From Crambe crambe (taxonomy: Eukaryota; Porifera; Demospongiae; Poecilosclerida; Crambeidae), in NCBI GenBank assembly GCA_963924555.1, contig OZ004598.1, forward strand, positions 2,256,501 through 2,320,500: 64,000 bases of DNA. The letters are read 5' to 3'. A program made the translations under genes and the position numbers. Of this stretch, positions 11,746 through 22,235 are shown piece by piece; position 1 is the stretch's first letter, and every line of letters starts with the position of its first letter. The notes under the pieces were generated by a model that worked only from the letters and a program-made list of their open reading frames with translations, was not told the DNA's origin and searched no databases.

Positions 11746-14700
11746 TTATATTATTGATTCAGCTTCATCTTCATCAAATGTGTGTTGTGTGGAGCGATAT
11801 GCTGGCTCAGTCTTCATTGGAGAATCGATGGACACATAAGCAGTACTGAAAACATTGGTATCATCAACTTGCAAATGGGATGGTGGGGTGCTACCTATAA
11901 ACATAATATATGATCATACATAAGTCACTTTGGCAGATGCATAAGGTCTCACATGATTTTCTTTTAAGATATGACTTGTAGAGTACTAATACAGCAACCA
12001 CAGTCACAAACATTATTGCCAGCACAGCAACCACTGACCCAACACTGGCACCTATCTTTGCATCATTGCCTGTCCCTATAGCTAAAGCAGTTACTGCAAA
12101 TTATACCTGTGTATATGTCCACTCATCAAACCTGGGGTTTGATCCACTTCATTAGAGTTTTCATCTGCTAAGTTAAGAGGGATCGAGATAATAATTATTA
12201 TTGTGATGTATGCTATACTTATTATTAACTGACATGGTTAACCCCCTTCCATGGGCTACACTATGAAAATCGATATGGGATGCAAGTACAGAGACTGAAA
12301 AATATACTGCAAGAAAATTCATTGTATCTGCCTGGGTTTTTCATACTGGGCATCTGGGGTAGCTACTATACCCGAGCAGTTTACGTACATAGCCACAATG
12401 GGTAGACGAGCATCAGGGTTTCCAATAACAAATCCCAGATGCTTACAAAATACAATTTATTTTTAAGAGATCAGCATTTGAACAGCCCTTCCAAACAGAA
12501 GGTTTCTCCCAGGCTAAGACAACATTTGGATAAGTCCGTTTATCTAAACAAAATCAGTATGATTGTACACATGCATATTGTAGCTATGTTTCATTTTTTC
12601 TTCCAACAATGAGAGCGTATATAGTCTCGTGTAGCTAGATCAAAAGAAAAAATTGGGTCTGGCTACATGAGACTAGAGACTTCATGCATTAGCATTAGTG
12701 AAGTTTAGAATAACATTATGATCACAAAGTCAATAACTAACCACTAATTTTGTTGCAAAGGGGTTTATATCCACTCCAGTTTCCACTTCTAAGGCAGAAT
12801 CGTTCCTGTGGACCTTGCAACTCACTACCAGGCTCACATGTGTAGGTAATCACATCACCAATGAAAACATTGGCTGTGTCATTATTAATGAATGATATTG
12901 TCCCATTAGTAATATCTTCTGGTGGTTCACACCTCTCTAAAGTTACTATGTAGAAAAGAATTTGCAGAACATAAAATTTATTTAATAGCTAGTTAGCTAG
13001 TTTTAATGACTGACAATGGCATCTCACAGGAACTTGTTTCACATCTCCATCCCACAAACCATCTTCATTGCATGTGAATTTCACTCTTCCATTCAGCGAT
13101 TGTAAGGTGTAGCCTTCATTGCAGATGTACCTCCCTGATGTCCCGGGAGAAAGATTCAGGTTACTATAAATTAACCCTCCATTATCAACAGTTGGCAGCT
13201 TGGAACATGAGTTATCTGAAGGAACTATAATGTTTAATAATGCAGTTAAAGGGTAGGTTGAATGAAAAAAAAATTTTTTTTTAATATCACCAAAACCCTT
13301 TCAAGATAGTCTATAAACTAAATTTTAATTCACACTACAGCATAACACCCACAAAAAAATCATTCTTTTCAGCTAGAAATCGACATTGATATTTACTTCC
13401 TGTTGTGGGCGGGGCTTAACGATGACGCAGCTGACGTAGGGATTCATTTGGCCACATGCTATAAATTATGGCAACAGATGGTAGTCTAGGTGACCATAGT
13501 TCTGGAGAAAGCACTTTAGACTCAAGCTCTTCACTAGGAAGTAGTTCAGGTGACAGCTCTCTAGCACTTTCATATGCATCTTCTGAGTTTGAAGGTGCTG
13601 ATGAGCCAGAAGGAGTGCATCCATTTCTCTATGAGCCTGTTACCAGTAGTGATAGGAGTGATTCAAGTGATGGTGACTCACCTAGACTTCTCAATACAGA
13701 TTGGTAAGTAAACAACAGTTCAAGTGTATTGAATAGTTAGATTTTTTTTGTTTCTCAATATTGAAGGTGCACTTGTGGTCACTGTATGATAATACCTACA
13801 GCTATAGAATGTCTCTGCTGTAGTGAAATTACAGAAATGATGAATAAAAGATCAACAGAAGAAGTAGGTGTATTACTCTTCACCCGGGGTTTCAAAGTGT
13901 TTGCTTGAATATAGCTCCTTCAATAGCATTTTCACCATACTGCTGTCTATAGCTATAATATGCGGTTTGGAGAACCCATGTATTCAAGCAAACACTTTGA
14001 AACCCCGGGTGAAGAGTAATACACCCTACTTCTTCTGTTGATCTTTTATTCATCATTTCTGTAATTTCACTACAGCAGAGACATTCTATAGCTGTAGGCA
14101 TTATCAAGTGCACCTTCAACATTGAGAAACAAAAAAAAAAAAAAAAAAAAAAAAAATCAATACATTTGAACTGTTGTTTACTTACCAATCTGTATTGAGA
14201 AGTCTAGGTGAGTCACCATCACTTGAATCACTCCCTTCATCATCATCACTACTGGTAACAGGCTCATAGAGAAATGGATGCACTCCTTCTGGCTCATCAG
14301 CACCTTCAAACTCAGAAGATGCATATGAAAGTGCTAGAGAGCTGTCACCTGAACTACTTCCTAGTGAAGAGCTTGAGTCTAAAGTGCTTTCTCCAGAACT
14401 ATGGTCACCTAGACTACCATCTGTTGCCATAATTTATAGCATGTGGCCAAATGAATCCCTACGTCTGCGTCATCGTTAAGCCCCGCCCACAACAGGAAGT
14501 AAATGTCTAATGTCGATTTCTAGCTGAAAAGAATGACTTTTTGTGGGTGTTATGCTGTAGTGTGAATTAAAATTGTAATATATTTAGTTTATAGACTACC
14601 TTGAAAGGGTTTTGGTGATATTAAAAAAAATATATATTTTTTAGGAATGATACATGCATGATGGCTTATAAACTTCTCACCTTCAATTATGACTCCTTAT

Positions 14701-15300
14701 TAAGTATAATTATGTAACACTAGCTGGCTAATTATAACTGTAGCAGTTATTAAAAATAATAGACAGCATGTTATACAACATGCAGTAGTCACCCTGTTAC
14801 CTAGTAGAAGTAATCTGGTCTATTTGGTAACTATGTGCAATGGCATTACTGAGTTGCATGCCCTCTCGTAATTTTATAGGCTCACCCCCGCAGAAGGCCT
14901 ATTTTTTGGCTAAAACTTTACTACTTTAAATATGCCATCACAATTATAACTAACTAGCTAGCTAGTTATATCTGTCTTATCAACTGTTTGGCAAAAGTCA
15001 CAATAATTAATGTGCACACGTAATAGCTAGCTGCTAATTCTTACTGATTCCAAGCCTGATCAACTGATGCTCTAGGGACAATAGTGTCCTGTTAACCAGC
15101 AGAATCCCTTGACTTATCCTTTTACGCTCGAAAGGTGTGGTACAAACATCAGAATCTGGTTTCAATCTGTAGTGGCAACCATCTCCAGCAGGATGCAAGT
15201 AGCAAGGTACACCAGGTGTTGAAAAAGCTGTGCCTACAACTTCTGACGCCAAGAAATTTAGCATTATACTAGCTCTTATTATCGTGGCAAAAGATTTCAT
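11746..15300 (-). CDS. type I membrane protein with two sushi domains
   Basis: Six exons on the minus strand: 15300-15045, 13224-13015, 12945-12742, 12167-12132, 12075-11953 and 11894-11746. They sum to 978 nt with every phase compatible (325 residues). Order: signal peptide (from MKSFATIIRASIML), a Cys-rich segment with GVPCYLHPAGDGCHY, sushi 1 (Cys at SCSKL, YICNE, FTCNED, VRC), sushi 2 (RCEPP, YTCEP, RFCLRSGNW, PLCN), a short linker, one membrane helix (VGSVVAVLAIMFVTVVAVLV), a basic stop-transfer YKSYLKRK and a ~55-residue acidic cytoplasmic tail containing tyrosines. The paralogue at 7009-8174 has the same first three exons. A surface receptor or adhesion protein is the natural inference; the ligand is unknown. 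The sushi-1 donor (CATT|GTCAGT at 13014) is the weakest junction. Intron 1 holds a 1.4-kb palindrome. Confidence 0.75.
13468..13920 (+). pseudogene. P2X7-tail-like Cys-domain gene fragment, left arm
   Basis: Exon 1 (13468-13703) encodes a Ser/Asp/Glu-rich leader beginning MATDGSLGDHSSGEST and ending in LLNTDW. A 63-nt intron (GTAAGT...AG) leads to exon 2 at 13767. There the frame gives W-C-x-C-G-x-C, a PT, then E-C-x-C-C-x-E-I, a pattern I associate with the P2X7 receptor C-terminal cysteine domain, which also occurs in stand-alone animal genes. A one-base deletion near 13869, relative to the right arm, breaks the frame before the Cys/His continuation. The copy is therefore non-functional as it stands. 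Confidence 0.6.
13913..14430 (-). pseudogene. P2X7-tail-like Cys-domain gene fragment, right arm
   Basis: The minus-strand exon 1 (14430-14186) repeats the MATDGSL leader, with a longer acidic stretch (SSDDDEGSDSSDG). A 72-nt intron with an expanded homopolymer run separates it from exon 2 (from 14113). This copy lacks about 13 bases in the first Cys cluster, which brings in an early stop. Further on it keeps CITLHPGFQSVCLNTWVLQT followed by a Tyr-rich YYSYRQQYG. The two arms are damaged at different places. The coding sequence runs into the palindrome centre and is cut there. Confidence 0.6.
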
Positions 15301-15398
15301 GATTCTTGGAATCTAGCTATTCTGGGGACCGTCGAATCCCAATCCGGCGCATGTGTTAATTAACCATATCCCTTTACCGGTCCATCCGGCATGTGTTA

Positions 15399-15410
15399 TG
15401 CGCATGCGCA
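15399..15410. promoter_or_regulatory. palindromic NRF1-type site between divergent starts
   Basis: A perfect TGCGCATGCGCA lies 99 bp from the minus-strand sushi gene start (15300) and 74 bp from a plus-strand ATG at 15484. The exact match to the NRF1 consensus and its central position suggest a shared bidirectional promoter; no expression evidence is available. Confidence 0.5.
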
Positions 15411-15483
15411 AATCAAATCTAGAGCAGCATCCTTCAGATCATCTCCAATCACAGTAGTTCTAGACCTGTCTGTACAGGAGAAG

Positions 15484-15701
15484 ATGGATAAGTCACAGGA
15501 ACCAAAAAGGGTAATTGACTGGAATAAGGCCTGTGCCTTGAGTCCTTCCAAAGAGATGTTAGGGATTATTCTCTGCTTGCCAAAGATTATTACAATGCCC
15601 AGAACGTAGAGGATGAAATTGTGGTGCATACCATTTATTGTCTGTCCATGAAGAAGTCCTTGAAGAATAGGTTCAAAAATAACACCCTGTGTAGGCCTTG
15701 A
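15484..15701 (+). pseudogene. possible small gene, divergent from sushi gene, one frameshift
   Basis: An ATG at 15484 opens MDKSQEPKRVIDWNKACALS. Around 15560 the better continuation moves to another frame (RDYSLLAKDYYNAQNVEDE) and stays open to a stop at 15699-15701. The two halves together would make about 72 residues, hydrophilic and Lys-rich. The upstream NRF1-like site supports a promoter here. I do not recognise the product. It may be the first exon of a longer gene, a broken gene or chance. Confidence 0.3.
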
Positions 15702-17028
15702 TAAATTATGCTAGTTTTTCTCCCTAGCATGTTAGATGTTTCAATGTAGTCTTCCATAGAAGAAGTTTGCTGAAAATTGAAAAATGCGCTCCACTGCTGC
15801 TGATAAAGGCTGCATGAGTAAAGCAATTTTGCAGGCTTTAAACCATGCAGTCAGTGTGGCAGTTACGTAGGTTAACTTATAACATCTTGTGAGCCCCAAT
15901 CAGGCTTGAGCACTATAAATTGAGCCCTGTAGCTATCTATACATGTAGTAGGGTCTGCTAACTCATGTTGCTGTCCATGCAGACTCTATAATTATTATGG
16001 CTACAGGCATGAAAATAAGCAATTTGCAATATCTATTTGAAAGGAGAGATATCTGAAGCAGATCGATATCATCATAATGTGTGGGAATGATACTATTATG
16101 CTGGCATTATTCTAGCCTACTCTAGGGGAGCTAAAGAAAGGAAATGTATTCAATCATTTGCAGACCTAATAAATTATTTTAAGAACTAGCACTAGACTCT
16201 ATCTTTGTATCTGTCCATGTGGTTACATCTCTTGGGCTTCAAAATCAATTAATCTTGAATCTTGAATCTTGCAGTCTAATTGCCAAGGCAGTATTGATGA
16301 TGGAATTATAATTGAGCCACCTGCAGAAATAGGTTTTATCCTAGCCGAAACCACCTTTCACTTCTCATATTGTCCCATATGGCCCAGTGGCCAGGACGTC
16401 CTTATTGAGTCAACATAATCACTGCCAGCATAGATGCCTCATCATACTGTTTACATTTGTTTCTGACCTTGGCTCAGGTGTGCTCTTGCAGTAGCTACTG
16501 GGAATAATTTCTTTGTTCCCGTGATAATGATGCGTTATACATTATGTAGCTATATTAATGTAGCTAATTTTACATAGCTAGTTGTAGCTCAGATGGGGAT
16601 TAACCTTGACCATGGGGCATTTTGAAATAAACTTTGACCTTTGTATTAGGCTAGGGAACTTTTGCATACTTTCATAGTCAGTCCAAGGAAAAATGATGAG
16701 GCTGTACAGAATGAAGATTAAAAATGCATGACCTTACATCATTATATAAAGCGTAATAGCTGAAATACATTATTGTATCGCACCTAATAAGAGATACTGT
16801 ACGCAGTATCAAGTCTGCAACTTAACTGTAACCATGTCCTTGTGGAACCTAATTATCTTTTGGTGAATGGCAGCTGCAATACTGTCTAAACTCTACTTCC
16901 TGTGCTCAAATAGGAAGTGCATCCATAGTGGTGTATCTCCTTGAAAATCTTCATACTACATAACAGGCATTGTCCTTGTCCACGACCATGATGCGCCAAC
17001 ACTCTTTGACAGAGACAATTATACTTCC
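15702..17028. other. non-coding intergenic stretch
   Basis: No supportable gene. The last ~200 bp contain the GGAAGTGCATCC and CACGACCATGATG text that precedes several dispanin first exons elsewhere (24.6, 44.7, 54.4 kb). It therefore belongs to the duplicated dispanin upstream region. Confidence 0.5.
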
Positions 17029-17040
17029 TGCGCATGCGCA
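17029..17040. promoter_or_regulatory. NRF1-type palindrome of dispanin A
   Basis: TGCGCATGCGCA lies 99 bp upstream of the first-exon ATG at 17128. It sits inside a conserved block (TTCCTGCGCATGCGCATT, then AGGACAAAACTCG) repeated at the other dispanin first exons. Confidence 0.55.
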
Positions 17041-17127
17041 TTTAGGACAAAACTCGTATTGACCGATACCAGTGCAGCTGCATCGTAACTCTAGTGTCTA
17101 TCAAGTTCTTATCAGGATCGATTCAGA

Positions 17128-19966
17128 ATGGATATGCAGCAGTGTGCAGTGCAACAAGTGAGTCTCATTCAATGATTTAGCTAGCTATATAGCTAGCCTC
17201 ACGCACTAACGAATGATAGAGGCGCCAGAGTCAGATTAGCTAAATAACTAGTATCATTATGCAAGTCATTCCTATTGATTTTTTGACTAGCCATGCACAG
17301 CATCATGCACTCTTCGAAAGTCTTATCACATATCTGCATGAGTTGGGTTATATTATAGCCATCACACTAGCTAGCACAAACTAAACGCACACGTGTACCT
17401 TCTTGTAGCTACTTATTAAGACTATTCAAAAAGCTAGCATAAGGCATCAATTTTCGACCACATTTAAAATCGACCATATGATAAAATAGCTACATGATCA
17501 TAACAAATTTTATAAAAAATGATCAAAGCTTTTCTATGATAAACTGCTTCACAATTATGGTCAAATTTGCTCCTTGTTATAGCGAGGACTGTATGGATGG
17601 ATACAACTAGATTTTGTAAGAATATGAAACACAGACCAATGAAGACTGCTTCTGAGAATTATTATCTGAATCCAACAAAAAGGAGAGCTTCTGCAGCAGT
17701 TACCATTCTACCATTAGTCGATAGTTTTTGTAGCTTTTGAGCAATCTTCCAGAGCCATGGGGATGGGTAACACCAGCTAGTAACTTACTTTCATACTACA
17801 GCTGATAAATACTTCTCTTGAAGTCCTGTTTTCTCTCCATAACTTGTAAGTTTTCCCATACATTTTTCATTTTCTTAGACTCCGTTTACGTTTGCTTACA
17901 ATAGACTTTCCGTGTCATTAATACGGTCGATTTTAGATGCGGTCAAACTTTGATTCCTTACGCTATCTTTAGTTAATGTAGTAGATTCAGTGTTACAAAA
18001 ATTTCTATCCAATTGATGTTACAGAGGAGTTGTTGTTTGAGGTTTTGACGACCATTGGAATAGTCTGGTCGAAAATTGGTGCCTTACGCTATCAATATTA
18101 TTTTTGTGGACCATTTACGAAGATTTTAGTGATAAAAGAGAGCTTCTATTTTGCTTGCCAATTCATTACATAGAATAAAACTTTAGGGAGGCCCTGACCC
18201 CTATGACCCCCATTCCTACGCCAGTGGGTCTGTAAGCATAATTATGTAGAATGTTCATTGGGGCTTCCCAAATTCCAAAAAGCATTGGACACCAAAACAG
18301 AATCACCTATAGTCATAAATTGTGTTAGCTATGTGTATGTGGGCTTTTGATTGTCATTTGACAGGTTTTGTACTTTCTACGTACATCATTGCCATTGGCC
18401 TGCTACATAATACATACAGTACAGGACCATACAGTATCTCATACACTACCAATAACAGTTTCATAATGCTTAACACACACTATAGATATAATATAATTAT
18501 GCTTGTGTGTCTTCTACTGTATAGCACCAAATTTTTGTGGGTCAAATTTTTGTGGGTAAAATTTTTGTGGTTCTGTACACAGTATATGTACATGTAGAGA
18601 GTAATAGCAACAGATAATATTTTGTGAATCCTACTGAGTGAAATTAGATATACATAATACCCCTATAGGGCTGTGCATGGGCAGTAGCTAAACATGTACG
18701 TAATTAATCACTTGCATGTGTATCATGTGATGTGCAGGCAGTAAATATAATACCTTTGATAAAATTCTTCACCATGGATGGGTGCATAGTGCAGCCAAGG
18801 TAGCTATATCGTAAGGGAAGGTGGATAGCTTATAATATTAATCACTGCATCTATGTTCATGTGGACTGACTATTATTGGTTATAGCTACATGTAAATGGA
18901 AATTTACTACCCCTGTCAATGATATCATCTGCAGCATGAAAATGAGAATATGATTATGTACGATGAGTATGAAGTTCCAAGCTATCAAGCTGCAATGATT
19001 CCTAACCCAGCTGTCGTGCCACCAACAAGTGCTGTTCAGTCCACATTTAACTGTGATGTTGTTGAGCTCCAGCCCCTTGGTACGTACCCAACCCCCCACC
19101 GAACCCGAAAGAGGTGCTACCTGCCAATGACCACTTCTTCTTGACCTTGGCTTTGATGTGTGTCTGCATAGTGCTGGGTTTCAACGGACTGGGGATGGCT
19201 TGCTTGCTCCCTGCACTCGTCTGTTCAGCATTGGTATAGTTATTTATTATTATCATGCTCATCATTTCAATGACAGAGTGTGTGATTTAATACATAATCC
19301 TCATATTATACTAAGCTAATAGTTAAGCTATATGTTTAAACTGCAAGCTAGTTATAATAATTATGGTGGGATAGTGGGATAATACGTATATGACATCATA
19401 AGTAGTGATGTATTTTAGCTATATCGTAAATTTTTTTTTTATACCTAAGTTGCTTTGTCTTAGCTAGCTTGCTAGTAATAGCCTATTTATTGGTGCAAAT
19501 TTCCCACTAGGTATAGCGTCGATGCCTCAAAATTTTAATGATTATAGGTGGCAACATAAATTGGGAATCTTATTTTCATTATTATATACGGCATACTTGT
19601 ATGAATTTACACTAAGCATTAAATTCTGTACAATGGTAATTTTCAGTTGCTTAACATGACAATGAAAATAATCCAATTTAACAAAAAATTTATGGTACTT
19701 TTTTTAATACAATGCACTGTGTTGCAAGAAATTTCAGCTACTTACTTTCCACACAGGGATATGATTATAACAGGGAGAAGAATGTTGAGAAGGCTCAAAA
19801 AGTTGGGAAAGCTGTTCTTATCTGCAACATTGTGGTGGTGATCATGAATATTGTGTTTTATATTCTTATGGGCATTATTACCATTATTTTAGTCAGTCTT
19901 GCAGCAACAGGAAGATTATATGGTTCTTATTATTATAACCGCTACCGAAATGGTTATTATTACTGA
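17128..19966 (+). pseudogene. dispanin/CD225 family member A, frameshifted
   Basis: Exons at 17128-17157 (MDMQQCAVQQ, donor GTGAGT), 18935-19233 and 19757-19966. The second exon carries the EYEVPSYQAAMIPNPAV leader and the first hydrophobic helix. The third carries GYDYNREKNVEK, the second helix and a Tyr-rich tail (YYYNRYRNGYYY). Compared with copies B, D, E and F, five extra bases near 19081-19097 (a TACG insertion and one more C) shift the frame before the first helix, so the standard protein cannot be made. The insertion also creates GTACGT, which could act as a splice donor. The remaining exon sequence is well preserved, suggesting recent loss or an assembly error. A MITE (17437-18089) lies in intron 1. 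Confidence 0.75.
17437..18089. mobile_element. 653-bp TA-flanked MITE in intron 1 of dispanin A
   Basis: The left end GCATAAGGCATCAATTTTCG and the reverse complement of the right end (GCGTAAGGCACCAATTTTCG) match at 18 of 20 positions. Both are followed inward by ACCA. TA flanks each side (17435-17436, 18090-18091). Tc1/mariner-pogo type insertion is implied by the TA duplication. Internal ATCGACCATATG and GGTCGATTTTAGATGCGGTC are subterminal repeats. No transposase frame is present. The ends resemble those of the pogo element at 31590. Confidence 0.8.
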
Positions 19967-20927
19967 TAAGTTTGGACATTGTTAACTTTCACATTGTAGC
20001 TAGTGACATTCTATTACATAATATTTTAGTATAGCTAGTTGTGTCATGTTAGAATAGAGCTTTGGACTTGGAACATTTACCCGAACTTCTGTTTACAATT
20101 ATTGTCGAAAAAAATTCACGCATGTGATCAGTACAGTAGCGGCGCACACCCATATTGTGCACGTGCTTAGCGCTTGCGTATAACCACATGATACGATAGA
20201 CCCTTTTCCATACCCCTTAGCCTGCATTAGGAGCTTTGGTTTGGAAATCAAAATTGAATGGGCAGGGGTCGTCACACCTAAAAGTTGTTGAGTTGACAAC
20301 CAATTGGCCACACCCACAAAACTGCAGCCTCCTCCTTGCTCCCTTCTTGGTAGACAGAGGTGGTGAAATTCAAGTAATCTTGCAGAGCCAAATGATGTGC
20401 GTTCTTCAGCACGTACACACTGCATGACAACATCTACCCCTTTTCAGATTTACATCAATGGACCTAACTAAAATCTTTAGAGGCCAACCTTTTTCTACAC
20501 ATACTCTGCCTCAACAAGAGGTGAACCAATCACAGCCTAAAATACAACAACTTTATTGGGGTGCTGTGTGTGCTTAATTGTCAGTACTTTATAACGATAG
20601 CTACTTCTGTGAGTCATAGCACAGCTCATTTCATGCATGCATGCATGCAACATTGCTTCCATGGTCATGCCAATATTAAATTTGGGAATAGACTGAAAAC
20701 TGTATAGCTGTATTATAATAATGTACCACATGTACAAACATAGGAATTTGTACTAATGAGAAAGAATTACACTCAGATCAAAGTTCAAATGGAGTCTGTA
20801 CTATTATGTACATGTATAAACATTATACATGTAAAGGAAGTTGAGTCATGACATATATAGGAAGTTGTACTGCTGAGTCATGAGACTTGGATCAAATGGA
20901 GTCTGTATAAATGATAATATAGAAAGT
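19967..20927. other. 3' flank of dispanin A
   Basis: No gene is seen. The TTGGACATTGTTAACTTTCA text just after the stop codon and the GATAGACCCTTTTCCATA block recur after other dispanin copies, so this belongs to the duplicated unit. From about 20560 the text matches 30590-30900 and 48850-49350 (TCAGTACTTTATAACGATA, then repeated CAAATGGAGTCTGT words). Confidence 0.6.
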
Positions 20928-21236
20928 CAGGGTTTCATCTAAGGAGGGGGGCGCAGGGGAAGCTTCCCCTCCAAACAGCTCAGCTTTCCCCCCCCCCCCC
21001 AAACTGACCCAACTTCCCCCCCCCCCCCCCCCCCCCCCCCCCAAGATATTGCCAAAAGAAAAAGTAGTATATTTATCATTTAAAAATACTTCTAAGTATT
21101 ATTTAAGCATTTTTGGCTTCACGCTCTGCATGGGAGGCACATCACCCTCCCGCACCTTCTCCCTCACCATGATGGCCTTACAGCCACACATTCCATGAGC
21201 TTCCCCTCCAAGGTGAAATTCCTAGATGAAACCCTG
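20928..21236. mobile_element. 309-bp CAGGG MITE with 5-bp TSD
   Basis: The ends CAGGGTTTCATCTA and TAGATGAAACCCTG are perfect inverted repeats, flanked by AAAGT on both sides (20923-20927, 21237-21241). Inside are long C-runs and AGCTTCCCCTCCAA repeats. The same family occurs at 25769-26104 and as a partial 3' end near 54215-54270. It is non-coding. Confidence 0.85.
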
Positions 21237-21345
21237 AAAGTTGAGTGATGCAATAATTACACTCAGATCAAAGTTTCAAATGGAGCCATGGAGTCACACA
21301 CTTAACATTCCATGCATGGCTATGTATACTCTATACTCTATGGCT

Positions 21346-21424
21346 ATGTTCTATACTCACAGTGGAAGTGATATACGTAGCTATGTTGCATAGCTATGTA
21401 CCACTTTTACTGTGAGTATAGAAC
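21346..21424. repeat. palindrome, duplicated at 49496-49569
   Basis: TTCTATACTCACAGTGGAAG pairs with CACTTTTACTGTGAGTATAG around a GCTATGTTGCATAGC centre. A near-identical hairpin lies upstream of dispanin E at 49496-49569, part of the larger shared segment (about 20.75-22.27 kb versus 49.0-50.3 kb). Confidence 0.7.
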
Positions 21425-21675
21425 AATTGAGATGGGTTACATATTATTTTCTATATACATAATGTTCTGTTCTTTTACGTATTTTATATGTACCTACTTA
21501 GCTAACTGAATTGAGCTGGTGGCCAAGCCATCTTACGTAGTGCTATATATAATATTAAAATTTTTAAAAGTTAGTTCCAAGCTGGAAAAATATGCTGTTT
21601 ACGTATCTAATACTGTATAGGCCTATATAGCAGCCGGGCATTGTCCCTGTACACAACCATTATGAACAACAAGAG

Positions 21676-21803
21676 AATTCAATAGAATTAGTTCTCATAA
21701 AATTAGCTTATGAAACAATACGTAAGGCTAGAGTAGCTATTCTCGTCGAAACGTTGGTGGTTTGTTTCATAAGCTAATTTTATGAGAACTAATTCTATTG
21801 AAT
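21676..21803. repeat. inverted repeat with 41-bp arms
   Basis: AATTCAATAGAATTAGTTCT... at 21676-21716 is matched in reverse complement at 21763-21803 (…AGAACTAATTCTATTGAATT), with a ~46-bp spacer. This is MITE-like and absent from the otherwise similar segment upstream of dispanin E, so it inserted after that duplication. Confidence 0.7.
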
Positions 21804-22053
21804 TTTTATCATGTTAGCTGAGAATAATAAGCAGAGTTTGAACAAGAGAATTGAAAGGTTCAAAGGTTCAAAAGTTTAATGTGTTAAAGCCCGAAAGAGA
21901 TACAGTGGAGTAGGAATAAGTACAATACAAAGAATTAGCTGTGACCTCAAATGTCTCTTCACAGGGATGTATTAGGAGAGCAATTAGGTCGTCCAAGGGC
22001 CAGTGGAGATGCTCTTCCGCAATTATGTGAGACTGGTGAGCAATTATACTTTC

Positions 22054-22087
22054 TGCGCATGCGCATTCAGGACAAAAAAAAAGAAAG

Positions 22088-22120
<33 letters not shown>

Positions 22121-22235
22121 GTGAGCTAGCTATTGCGGACCGATATCAGTGCAGCTGCTACCGTCACTCCAGTGTCTATCAAGTTCTTATCAGGATCGAT
22201 CCAGAATGGATATGCAGCAGTGTGCAGCGAAAAAG
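22054..22235 (+). pseudogene. orphan dispanin promoter and first exon
   Basis: A perfect TGCGCATGCGCA (22054-22065) is followed by an A-rich expansion, then the conserved GTGTCTATCAAGTTCTTATC block and a first exon at 22206-22235. The exon encodes MDMQQCAAKK and ends in AAG|GTGAGT. No CD225 exons follow before the next complete gene, whose own first exon is at 24974. It could be an alternative first exon of dispanin B, but is more simply a remnant of a deleted gene copy. Confidence 0.6.

Larger units (their letters stand above)
13266..14644. mobile_element. 1.4-kb palindromic fold-back insertion
   Basis: The left arm (about 13266-13912) and right arm (about 13979-14644) are inverted copies of each other, separated by only ~66 bp. 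Matching blocks include ATATCACCAAAACCCTTTC, CCCGCCCACAACAGGAAGTA and TTTGAAACCCCGGGTGAAGA. GAATGA occurs just outside both ends (13260-13265 and 14645-14650), a possible target duplication. Each arm carries the 5' part of the same two-exon gene, so the two copies converge tail to tail. It lies within intron 1 of the sushi membrane-protein gene. Confidence 0.75.

Noticed and set aside
16570..16600. tRNA-like GTAGCTCAGATGG word
   Set aside because: It resembles a tRNA A-box, but no matching B-box or cloverleaf follows.
18322..18597. Frame with FLWVKFLWVKFLW repeats
   Set aside because: It arises from a short TTTTTGTGGG tandem repeat in intron 1 of dispanin A; similar text in other introns does not keep the frame.
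19047..19265. Minus-strand frames opposite dispanin second exons (also 26337, 51576)
   Set aside because: They are antisense shadows of the conserved CD225 exon and recur only because the exon is duplicated.
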